In this document: positions 1 to 9,400 of the stretch, one piece after another
Layout: each line of letters starts with the position of its first letter
Numbering within the stretch: the first letter of the stretch is position 1
Assembly: GCA_950097015.1 (NCBI GenBank)
Contig: CATNEN010000020.1
Span: 1 to 64,000 of the forward strand
Direction: 5' to 3'
Source of the DNA: Macrostomum hystrix
Taxonomy: Eukaryota; Platyhelminthes; Macrostomidae
Length of the DNA: 64,000 bases
Notes under the pieces: model-generated
The model's database searches: none
The model's input: only the letters and a program-made list of their open reading frames with translations
What the model was told of the DNA's origin: nothing
Translations under genes and position numbers: made by a program

Positions 1-206
1 TCTCTTCTCTTCTTCTCTTCTCTTCTCTTCTTCTCTTCTCTTCTCTTCTCTTCTTTTCTTCTCTTCTTCTCTTCTCTTCTCTTCTCTTCTCTTCTCTTCT
101 CTTCTCTTCTTCTCTTCTCTTCTCTTCTCTTCTTTTCTTCTCTTCTTCTTTCCCTTCCCTTCTTCTTTCCCCTTCTCTTCTCTTCTTCTCTTCTCTTCTT
201 CTCTTC
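1..206. repeat. Pyrimidine microsatellite (TCTTC/TCTCTTC)n
   Basis: The sequence is an almost pure CT tract made of TCTTCTCTTC-type units with a few TTTT and CCC interruptions. It stops abruptly at CTTCAGCTCAGC. It runs off the left edge of the window, so its full length is unknown. No gene lies in it. Confidence 0.95.
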
Positions 207-353
207 AGCTCAGCAGCCAATGAGACTCCTGCAGCTATGAACGATTCTGGTTGGCTGCTGCGGACTACAAAATCATAGTCTTAAACCAATCTCTGAGCTG
301 CCCTTCTCGACCTCATTTACCACTTTCCCAAACCACAAGCAGACACCTGCAAA

Positions 354-1837
354 ATGTTTCCCTTACTCACAATACTCACCGCTGTCCTCCTGTACCTCAT
401 GAACTCACTTCATTCCTCACACCACCGAGAAGACGCACAAGAACTCACCGACCAGGACCTCCTCGCAGCCATCAGAGACGACCGAGTGGAGCCCGTTCAG
501 CGATTCATTAACAGCGGCGGCAGCCTCGATACCTTCATCGCCTATGCTGACTCATTTTTTACTCCAGCAATGCTCGCTTGCCGTTTCGGAAGACATGAAA
601 TTCTCGTGAGACTCATCCGAGCCATTGCAGATGTAGATAAGCAGAACTGGAGAGGGGCGACAGCATTGTGGATGGCATCACAATATGGTCACCACCGACT
701 GGTGAAATCACTCATCAAAGCACGAGCCGACGTCAATCTTCAAACAAATAATGGCGCCTCACCTCTCCACATTGCATCACTAAATGGCCATAACGACGTC
801 GTCCACTCACTCATCAAAGCACGAGCCGACGTCAATCTTCAAACAATTACTGGCGCCTCACCTCTCTACATTGCATCATATCAAGGCCATAACGACGTCG
901 TCCACTCACTCATCAATGCACGAGCCGACGTCAATCTTCAAGAAAATACTGGCTACTCACCTCTCCACATTGCATCACAAAATGGCCATAACGACGTCGT
1001 CCACTCACTCATCAAAGCACGAGCCGACGTCAATCTTCAAATAAATACTGGCGCCTCACCTCTCTACATTGCATCACAGCAAGGCCATAACGACGTCGTC
1101 CACTCACTCATCAATGCACGAGCCGACGTCAATCTTCAAAAAAATACTGGCGACTCACCTCTCCACATTGCATCACTAAATGGCCATAACGACGTCGTCC
1201 ACTCACTCATCAAAGCACGAGCCGACGTCAATCTTCAAACAATTACTGGCGCCTCACCTCTCTACATTGCATCATATCAAGGCCATAACGACGTCGTCCA
1301 CTCACTCATCAAAGCACGAGCCGACGTCAATCTTCAAACAAATACTGGCGAGTCACCTCTCTACATTGCATCACTAAATGGCCATAACGACGTCGTCCAC
1401 TCACTCATCAAAGCACGAGCCGACGTCAATCTTCAACAGAAAGTCTATGGCGCCTCACCTCTCTACATTGCATCCCGCAATGGCCATAACGACGTCGTCC
1501 ACTCACTCATCAAAGCACGAGCCGACGTCAATCTTCAAACAAATAATGGCGCCTCACCTCTCTACATTGCATCACAGCAAGGCCATAACGACGTCGTCCA
1601 CTCACTCATCAAAGCACGAGCCGACGTCAATCTTCAAGATAATACTGGCGCCTCACCTCTCTACATTGCATCACAAAATGGCCACCTCAGTGTTGTCGAG
1701 TCACTCATGAAGGTCGTTCATAGCCCCGACTTGCTGACAGCTGCTCTGCGAATCGCCACGGAAATCGGCCATGACCAAGTGGTTGACCTGCTGAGCCGTG
1801 GATCCTCCGCGCCATTGCCTGAGGAGAAGCAAAACAG
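354..1837 (+). CDS. Exon 1: signal/anchor segment and ankyrin repeats
   Basis: This exon encodes residues 1-494 plus two bases. Residues 1-22 ([20 protein letters not shown]...) are hydrophobic and could be a signal peptide or membrane anchor. Degenerate ankyrin repeats precede ten near-identical units at 687..1679. Nine units are 99 bp and one (the QKVYG unit) is 102 bp. Two degenerate repeats close the array. Each unit carries the ankyrin signature: GH start, DVVHSLI helix, A-DVN turn, and SPL-IAS helix. The donor is AACAG|GTAGGA at 1838. If the intron is retained, a TAG at 1839 ends a free-standing 495-residue ankyrin protein. Confidence 0.85.
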
Positions 1838-4800
1838 GTAGGAGCTCCTGTTTCTTGTAAATGTCACCTGAACAATCATAGATACTTCGGATTCTCTGAG
1901 TATTCAGACTCCAAATCTGATTGCTGAACTTCGGAACTGATTGTTTTTGTGTTATTGTGTTATTGTTTTCTTGTTTTATTGTTATTGTTAAGGTTCTCAC
2001 GAATACCTGCTGCTTTTACTTCGCATTGTTAAGAGCTGGCGAATTTATAGCCAAAAGCCTCGAATTCACAGCAATGACCACTAGGAGTAAAATAACGGAA
2101 AACTACGATAATAGTTAATAAATATGTCTGCTTGCGCCGAAGATTATACCACAAGGATAGGAAATTGTTAGTGGCGCTGGTGTGCCGCCGGCCCTAGTTA
2201 GCAGTGGCGCCCTCAGAAGGCGAAAGACAGAACTTCCTAGTAGTTCTTATTGTCAATGCCTGTTTAGCCACAGACAGCAGACTCCACTTCAAAATTCTCA
2301 GTTTATGATTCGGATTTGATTGTGGAGGATTCAATATTACAGGCTTGGGATTCAATATTACAGGTTTGAGATTCAGTATTACAGGTTTGAGATTCAGTAT
2401 TACAGGTTTGAGATTCAATATTACAGGTTTGAGATTTAATATTACAGGTTTGGGATTTAATATTACAGGTTTGGAATTCAATATTACAGGTTTGGGATTC
2501 AATATTACAGGTTTGGGGTTCAGTATTACAGGCTCGGGATTTAATATTACAGGTTTGGGGTTCAGTATTACAGGTTTGGGATTCAATATTACAGGTTTGA
2601 GATTCAATATTACAGGTTTGGGGTTCAGTATTACAGGCTCGGGATTTAATATTACAGGTTTGGGGTTCAGTATTACAGGTTTGGGATTCAATATTACAGG
2701 TTTGGGATTAAATGTTACAGGTTCGGGATTCAATATTACAGGCTCGGGATTTAATATTACAGGTTTGGGGTTCAGTATTACAGGTTTGGAATTCAATATT
2801 ACAGGTTTGGGATTAAATGTTACAGGTTTGAGATTCAATGTTACAGAAATATTGGATTTAGATTTCTTAAAATTGACACATTCTGGCTGTTTAGTGTATT
2901 ATTCGCAAAAAATCTGCCTACTAATCTTTTAAAATTCATATATTTTTCTCATTCCTCGTTTCAGCTGTAGTTTTAGTTTCAATCCCAGTGAAACTCAGCA
3001 CTGCCGCCTCCTCTCACCCTTCAGAGCCTCCCAGCCTCACTGAAACTCAGCACTGCCGCCTCCTCTCACCCTTCAGAGCCTCCCAGACTCACTGAACCTC
3101 AGCACTGCCGCCTCCTCTCACCCTTCAGAGCCTCCCAGCCTCACTGAACCTCAGCACTGCCGCCTCCTCTCACCCTTCAGAGCCGCTCCCAGCGACGCAG
3201 AGCTGAGCCAGCAGCTGCACTCCAAGCTCTCTCAGTCGGGATTCGTGGACTCCAGAGCCGCCTTGCAGATCGCTGTGGCTGACGTCTTGCAGGATGTCCT
3301 CAGGAAGAGATGGAACAATGACGACTGGTTCGCTGTGGGCAGCTTCTCTGAGGCCTGGGGCAACAGCCTGGTCTCTCTGGATGGCAGAACTGACATCGAC
3401 TCTGACATCGATGTTATTGAGCTGATTCCAGGAAGGCCGATTCACCCGAGAGATGTGTGCGAGTGCGACCGAGTGGAGGCTGCTCAGACAGTGGAGCTCA
3501 GCAATGGCCACATCCTGAGCTCCGGATTCGGTGAGAATTTCCTGTCAGAGACTGTCGGGATGGCTGGGACAAGAATTGAACATGAGTTTGGCTTGCTCAT
3601 CTTCTTTGGCTTTCTAAAGCAAACAACAAACAAGGAAAGCAAACAAATGTTCAGTCCAGGTTTGAAATGCAGAGCCAGAGCAAGAAATTTCCCAGCAAAA
3701 ATGTAAACCCTGATTTTTCTTTCGGCACGCTTCCTCTGGGAACCAAACAGAGGCTTAGCGCTCCTCGCTCAGTGTACTTAGTGAATAGTGATGCTATATT
3801 ATGTATTCATGGTACATACTGATCTTTATAAGCCAAAATCTAATATCCTATATTCGCTATAAACTGTTAGTTAACTAGCAATGTAATCCCATCTTCGGGA
3901 GCCCAGACGATTCAATCAAGTTTCTCTCTGTTTCTCAGGCTCGCAATACTTTCACAGTCACAGGTGTGTAAAAGTAAAGTTTTTGAGGTGACCGCCCCAG
4001 TCCATGGACTGAACCGTTGTACACAGCTTTTGGAAGCGTCGTACAAACGCTACGGCTGGGCCATTGCAAATTTCGGTTATTTCTATTATATTATATTCTG
4101 TTGCCGCTTTTACAGAATTAGTTTTCTGTGATTCTGAAATTATGCCAATCAATGTCCATTGATTTTCAACAATATTCCGAACAGCCAATTCTAACTAGCC
4201 ATATAGTAGCTAGTTATCCAGTAGACAGGAAAATTATCCTAATTTATGTGGGCGGGAAAACCACCGCCGCAGGAAAATCCCATCGAATTTCCAGTCCAGA
4301 TTTGAATCTCGGCCTGAGGGAACGATGCTTGTCCAAGAGCTGGAATCATAACCTCGTATTTATTCAGCTCAGCCAGCTGAAGGTTACAGTAGAAATTTGA
4401 GGGGGCTGGTGACTCCCCAGTACAAAGACTGAAGAGCTGTATACAGTACTCACAAAATACTCATTAGAAACTAAAGAAGCAAGGAAGAATTGAAAATAAT
4501 CGTGCACGTGCTGCCCTCCGTAGGGGGCAAAAGTTTCTAGTCTGCACTAAAATTTCATATAAATCGCAGCTACAAACCATCTTTGCACAATTTTTTTATC
4601 TTATCGAGAAATAGTTCTGTGTCTATTAACTTGAAATCGGATGGCATTTTGCATATTTCTTGCATTTCCTTTTACTCCAGCCTCCAACCCAGCCTACACT
4701 CAAAATGGCTCCGCCATGAGACCGGCTGTGGATTACGTCACCGCCCGCCGCCTCTGCCGCTACCCTCCCATCGCGCCGCTGCAACCACCAAGAGTCTCCA

Positions 4801-6314
4801 ACTCCAACATCCTCCAGTCCGTGCTGCAGTCGCTCGAGCGAGACCTCACCGCTGCCTCATCGCCCTGTCACGTGGTGCACGCAGCCCCTCCTGGAATGGG
4901 CGGCCAGCAGCTCCGAGTGAGCAGCAGCTTCCTGGAGAGGCGACTGCTGCAGAGTCTCAGCACTCTGCAAGGCCAGCTGTTCGTCACACTCAAGTGGCTG
5001 CTGAAGAAGAAAATCTCAAACGTCGGCTTCAAGTCCTATCACGCAAAGACCGTCACGTTCCGAATGCTGGAGGAGACACCTGCTGAGCAGTGGAAGCCGG
5101 AGAATCTCGTGAGACTCACGACACGCTCGCTGCAGATTTTGCTTGACGGTGTGGAGAGCGGCTGCAGATCAGACACACCTGACGGTCGGATCCTGGAGCA
5201 CTTCTTCCTGAGCGATGCCGCTGTGTACCTGAAGGGCTTGAAGTCGCCCACATCAGCTGAGAGAGTGAGCGAAGCGTTGAATCGGGCAGCCGGCGCATTG
5301 AGTGACGCCATGGCTGAGCTGCCTCAGCTGCTGCTGCAGTTCGAGGACAGTCTGCGACCCGTCACCGACTCGGGCCGATTCCACTTCCACCCGTTCCTCA
5401 TCCTGCCAGTTCTTTGGCTCACACCTGTACCAGAAGCCAAGACATGCGAGTTCCACGAGATCTACGACATCGTGAGAGAGTCGGTGCTTCGTCTGTCCGA
5501 TGGAGACCGCAGCCCGCAGTCCCGAGAGAGTCTCGCAGAGCTGATCAACAAACTGCCAGACTGCGCCCGATCAGCGCGAGAGTCTCTCAGAGCGCTGGCC
5601 TGCCTGAAGTTCGGCGACAGACGCACTGCTGAAAAAGTTGTGAGCGACTGCGGGCCGTTCAGTGCGAGCAGAGGCATCGATTGGGGAGATGAGAGGTCGG
5701 CGAGAGAGGCCACTGCGGACTTTGTGTGGCAGCACCTGAAGAGCCGAGACTCCGCCTGGAAATTCTGCTTGGAGTTTGATGAGCGACCGAAGCTGCCGAT
5801 TCAGCACAAAGTCTTTGCCGACTGCTTTCCGCTGCAGATGATAAACTACAGCACATACTTCTACCTGAACTTTGACGCTCTGCTGCGGGCTCTTTGCAAT
5901 GAGCTGACAGTAGCAGGAGACCGGAGCGATCAGGACTGGATCCGGGATGTGGCTCAGAGGGAGGATGCGGATGAGCAGGAGCTGCTGGTGGCTGCGGCGA
6001 TCTGCGGAGATCTGGAGCTGCTGCGGCGGCTGCGCAGAAGAATCACTCACGAGCTGTGCCAGCTGCCAGGGTGGCTGCAGCAGAAGATTGAGAGGCTGAG
6101 CAGTCAAGGTGAAGATCGCCAAGACCAAGGTGAAGATCGCCAAGACCAAGGTGAAGATCGCCAAGACCAAGGTGAAGATCGCCAAGACCAAGGTGAACAT
6201 CGCCAAGACCAAGGTGAAGATCGCCAAAACCAAGAGATTCAAGAGAGATTGATATTGAGATTGAGATCAGCACAGGCAAAAAGGCTGCAGAGAAAGCGAA
6301 AATCGGTCGAGTAA
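354..6314 (+). CDS. Ankyrin-repeat / Mab-21 (cGAS-like receptor) fusion protein, three exons
   Basis: The CDS joins 354..1837, 3181..3530 and 4681..6314, giving 1155 residues. Both introns are GT-AG and phases match: phase 2 at the first junction (AG|A, Arg), phase 1 at the second (G|CC, Ala). Seen in order: hydrophobic N terminus (residues 1-22), about 13 ankyrin repeats (about 60-490), and a Mab-21/cGAS-like nucleotidyltransferase region with GSFSEAW near 548 and SDIDV near 569-573. Next comes the C-terminal Mab-21 helical region ([13 protein letters not shown] about 689-701, [11 protein letters not shown] about 728-738), then a charged tail with a seven-residue repeat. Family knowledge: proteins of this fold include cGAS and cGAS-like receptors, which make nucleotide second messengers on sensing nucleic acid, and Mab-21 proteins with no known catalysis. 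Activity here is uncertain because the central segment looks short. Start: ATG at 354 opens the hydrophobic segment. An alternative is separate ankyrin and Mab-21 genes, but the phase match at both junctions argues for one. Confidence 0.8.
687..1679 (+). repeat. Coding 99-bp ankyrin repeat array, ten units
   Basis: Ten tandem units in frame are almost identical at DNA level. Units 1-2 and 5-6 share the same variable residues, implying a block duplication of about four units. Differences lie after VNLQ (TN, TI, EN, IN, KN, QKV, DN), at the residue after the following Gly (A, Y, D, E), at H/Y and K/N positions, and at the last two residues of the unit (LN, YQ, QN, QQ, RN). Confidence 0.9.
2331..2845. 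repeat. 21-bp minisatellite in intron 1
   Basis: About 24 copies of a unit with core ATTACAGGTTTGGGATTC, with alternate AATATT or CAGTATT starts and TTTGGGG or CTCGGG variants. Every unit contains ACAG|GT, which resembles a splice site. The spurious frames read as repeated NITGLGF on plus and KPVILNP on minus. Confidence 0.93.
2981..3180 (+). repeat. Fourfold 52-bp repeat containing the intron 1 acceptor
   Basis: The block containing TCAGCACTGCCGCCTCC and CTCACCCTTCAG is repeated with CAG ends at 3024, 3076, 3128 and 3180. The period is 52 bp throughout. Each copy has a good polypyrimidine tract and AG. Only the last junction gives an open reading frame: the first copy is in the same phase but meets TGA at 3041, and the middle two are out of phase. 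Confidence 0.9.
3181..3530 (+). CDS. Exon 2: nucleotidyltransferase core of the Mab-21/cGLR domain
   Basis: This exon encodes residues 495-611. It contains the helix before the active site ([13 protein letters not shown]), the GS loop ([15 protein letters not shown]) and the metal-binding D-x-D strand (DSDIDVIEL), as in Mab-21 and cGAS-like proteins. The donor is GATTCG|GTGAGAAT at 3531. Downstream sequence to 3706 stays open but leaves the family pattern, so I read it as intron. Confidence 0.85.
3531..4680 (+). other. Intron 2 of the ankyrin-Mab21 gene, with SINE-tail fragments
   Basis: A 1150 bp GT-AG intron with acceptor CATTTCCTTTTACTCCAG at 4680. Two stretches, about 3985-4060 and 4399-4450, match the 3' part of the SINE-B family also seen near 26900 and 59210. 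Shared words are CAGTCCATGGACTGAAC, GTACACAGC and GGAAGCG. No exon was found. Confidence 0.7.
3985..4060 (+). mobile_element. SINE-B tail fragment
   Basis: Contains CCCCAGTCCATGGACTGAAC, GTACACAGCTTTTGGAAGCG and GCTACGGCTG. These match the right-hand portion of the element at 59054-59351 and the copies at 25650-25740 and 26895-27000. No tRNA-like head is present. Confidence 0.6.
4681..6314 (+). CDS. Exon 3: Mab-21 C-terminal domain and charged repeat tail
   Basis: This exon encodes residues 612-1155 and ends at TAA-type stop 6312-6314. The region from [13 protein letters not shown] through [13 protein letters not shown] and [16 protein letters not shown] matches the helical C-terminal half of Mab-21 proteins. 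After HAAPPG (about 678-683) the usual segment with the third catalytic acid and the WP motif is not visible. The sequence passes almost directly to LRVSSS. Residues about 1060-1075 ([17 protein letters not shown]) look like one lone ankyrin-type helix pair. The tail holds six GEDRQDQ-type heptads and a basic end. Confidence 0.82.
6107..6232 (+). repeat. Coding 21-bp repeat (GEDRQDQ heptads)
   Basis: Six tandem 21-bp units, GGTGAAGATCGCCAAGACCA plus A, in frame within exon 3. One unit has E-H in place of E-D and the last has QNQ. The product is a highly charged, probably flexible or helical tail. Confidence 0.9.
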
Positions 6315-6390
6315 AGCACCAAATATAATCATTTTACAATCAAGTTATCATTTAGTATCAAAAGATCATTGGACCATCAAGTCGTACACT

Positions 6391-6444
6391 CACGAGCTGT
6401 GCCGGCTGCCAGGGTGGCTGCAGCAGAAGATTCGGAGGCTGAGA
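6391..6444 (+). pseudogene. Duplicated fragment of exon 3 at the satellite boundary
   Basis: The stretch is nearly identical to the exon 3 sequence at about 6048-6105: GAGCTGTGCC, GCTGCCAGGGTGGCTGCAG, CAGAAGATT and GAGGCTGAG in order, with a few substitutions. It lies about 75 bp after the stop codon, is not in the gene's frame, and is followed at once by the 22-bp satellite. Confidence 0.8.
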
Positions 6445-9400
6445 TGTCAAACTAAAACTTCAGGCCTGTGACAATCGAACATCAGGCCAGTGACTGTCGA
6501 ACTTCAGGCTCGTGCTTTGCGAGTGAGTCGTACCTCCTCAGGCCAGTGACTATCGAACATCAGGCAAGTGACTATCGAACTTCAGGCCAGTGACTATCGA
6601 ACTTCAGGCCAGTGACTATCGAACTTCAGGCCAGTGACTATTGAACTGAAGGCCAGTGACTATCAAACTTCAGGCCAGTGACCATCGAACTTCAGGCCAG
6701 TGACTATCGAACATCAGGCAAGTGACTATCGAACTTCAGGCCAGTGACTATCGAACTTCAGGCCAGTGACTATCGAACTTCAGGCCAGTGACTGTCGAAC
6801 TTCAGGCCAGTGACCATCGAACTTTAGGCAAATGCTTTATGAGTGAGTTCTACCTCCTCAGGCCAGTGACTGTCGTACTTCAGGCTCGTGCTTTGTGAGT
6901 GAGTCCGACCTCCTCAGGCCAGTGACAATCGAACTTCAGGCTAGTGACTATAAAACTTCAGGCCAGTGACCATCGAACTTCAGGCCAGTGACTATTGAAC
7001 TTCAGGCCAGTGACTATCAAACTTCAGGCTCGTGCTTGGTGAGTGAGTTCTACCTCCTCAGGCCAGTGACTGTCGTACTTCAGGCCAGTGACCATCAAAC
7101 TTCAGGTCAGTTACTATCCAACTTCAGGCTCGTGCTTTGTGAGTGAGTCCTACCTCCTCAGGCCAGTGACAATCGAACTTGAGGCTAGTGACTATCGAAC
7201 TTCAGGCCAGTGACTATCGAACTTCAGGCCAGTGACCATCAAACTTCAGGCCAGTGACTATCGAACTTCAGGCCAGTGACCATCAAACTTCAGGCCAGTG
7301 ACTATTGAACTGAAGGCCAGTGACAATCAAACTTCAGGCCAGTGACCATCGAACTTCAGGCCAGTGACTATCGAACTTCAGGCCAGTGACTTTCGAACTT
7401 CAGGCCAGTGACCATCAAACTTCAGGCCAGTGACCATCGAACTTTAGGCACATGCTTTATGAGTGAGTCCGACCTCCTCAGGCCAGTGACAATCGAACTT
7501 CAGGCTAGTGACTATCAAACTTCAGGCCAGTGACCATCGAACTTCAGGCTAGTGACTATCAAACTTCAGGCCAGTGACTATTGAACTTCAGGCCAGTGAC
7601 CATCAAACTTCAGGTCAGTTACTATCCAACTTCAGGCTCGTGCTTTGTGAGTGAGTCCTACCTCCTCAGGCCAGTGACAATCGAACTTGAGGCTAGTGAC
7701 TATCGAACTTCAGGCCAGTGACTATCGAACTTCAGGCCAGTGACCATCAAACTTCAGGCCAGTGACTATCGAACTTCAGGCCAGTGACTATTGAACTGAA
7801 GGCCAGTGACTATCAAACTTCAGGCCAGTGACCATCGAACTTCAGGCCAGTGACTATCGAACTTCAGGCCAGTGACTTTCGAACTTCAGGCCAGTGACCA
7901 TCAAACTTCAGGCCAGTGACCATCGAACTTTAGGCACATGCTTTATGAGTGAGTCCGACCTCCTCAGGCCAGTGACAATCGAACTTCAGGCTAGTGACTA
8001 TCAAACTTCAGGCCAGTGACCATCGAACTTCAGGCTAGTGACTATCAAACTTCAGGCCAGTGACTATTGAACTTCAGGCCAGTGACCATCAAACTTCAGG
8101 TCAGTTACTATCCAACTTCAGGCTCGTGCTTTGTGAGTGAGTCCTACCTCCTCAGGCCAGTGACAATCGAACTTGAGGCTAGTGACTATCGAACTTCAGG
8201 CCAGTGACTATCGAACTTCAGGCCAGTGACCATCAAACTTCAGGCCAGTGACTATCGAACTTCAGGCCAGTGACCATCAAACTTCAGGCCAGTGACTATT
8301 GAACTGAAGACCAGTGACTATCAAACTTCAGGCCAGTGACCATCGAACTTCAGGCCAGTGACTATCGAACTTCAGGCAAGTGACTATCGAACTTCAGGCC
8401 AGTGACTATCGAACTTCAGGCTCGTGCTTTTGAGTGAGTCGCACCTCCTCAGGCCAGTGACCATCGAACTTCAGGCTCGTGCTTTTGAGTGAGTCGCACC
8501 TCCTCAGGCCAGTGACCTTCGAACTTCAGGCCAGTGACTATCGAACTTCAGGCCAGTGACTATCGAACTTCAGGCCAGTGACTATCGAACTTCAGGCCAG
8601 TGACCATCGAACTTTAGGCACATGCTTTATGAGTGAGTCCGACCTCCTCAGGCCAGTGACAATCGAACTTCAGGCTAGTGACTATCAAACTTCAGGCCAG
8701 TGACCATCGAACTTCAGGCTAGTGACTATTGAACTTCAGGCCAGTGACTATTGAACTTCAGGTCAGTTACTATTGAACTTCAGGCCAGTGACCATCAAAC
8801 TTCAGGTCAGTTACTATCCAACTTCAGGCTCGTGCTTTGTGAGTGAGTCCTACCTCCTCAGGCCAGTGACAATCGAACTTGAGGCTAGTGACTATCGAAC
8901 TTCAGGCCAGTGACTATCGAACTTCAGGCCAGTGACTATCGAACTTCAGGCCAGTGACCATCAAACTTCAGGCCAGTGACTATCGAACTTCAGGCCAGTG
9001 ACCATCAAACTTCAGGCCAGTGACTATTGAACTGAAGGCCAGTGACTATCAAACTTCAGGCCAGTGACCATCGAACTTCAGGCCAGTGACTATCGAACTT
9101 CAGGCAAGTGACTATCGAACTTCAGGCCAGTGACTATCGAACTTCAGCCTCGTGCTTTTGAGTGAGTCGCACCTCCTCAGGCCAGTGACCATCGAACTTC
9201 AGGCTCGTGCTTTTGAGTGAGTCGCACCTCCTCAGGCCAGTGACCTTCGAACTTCAGGCCAGTGACTATCGAACTTCAGGCCAGTGACTATCGAACTTCA
9301 GGCCAGTGACTATCGAACTTCAGGCCAGTGACTATCAAACTTCAGGCCAGTGACTATCGAACTTCAGGCCAGTGACTATCGAACTTCAGGCAAGTGACTA

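Larger units (their letters stand above)
1838..3180 (+). other. Intron 1 of the ankyrin-Mab21 gene
   Basis: A GT-AG intron of 1343 bp. It holds AT-rich sequence, a 21-bp minisatellite (about 2331-2845) and four tandem copies of a 52-bp block whose last copy supplies the acceptor. I see no coding exon in it. The long open frames on both strands across 2194-2932 follow from the repeat length being divisible by three. Confidence 0.75.

Noticed and set aside
2194-2932. Opposing open frames of 214 and 195 codons
   Set aside because: They are readings of the 21-bp intronic minisatellite on the two strands.
3531-3706. Extension of Mab-21 exon 2 to the stop at 3706
   Set aside because: The sequence leaves the family pattern at a good GTGAGA donor, and exon 3 continues the domain in the matching phase.
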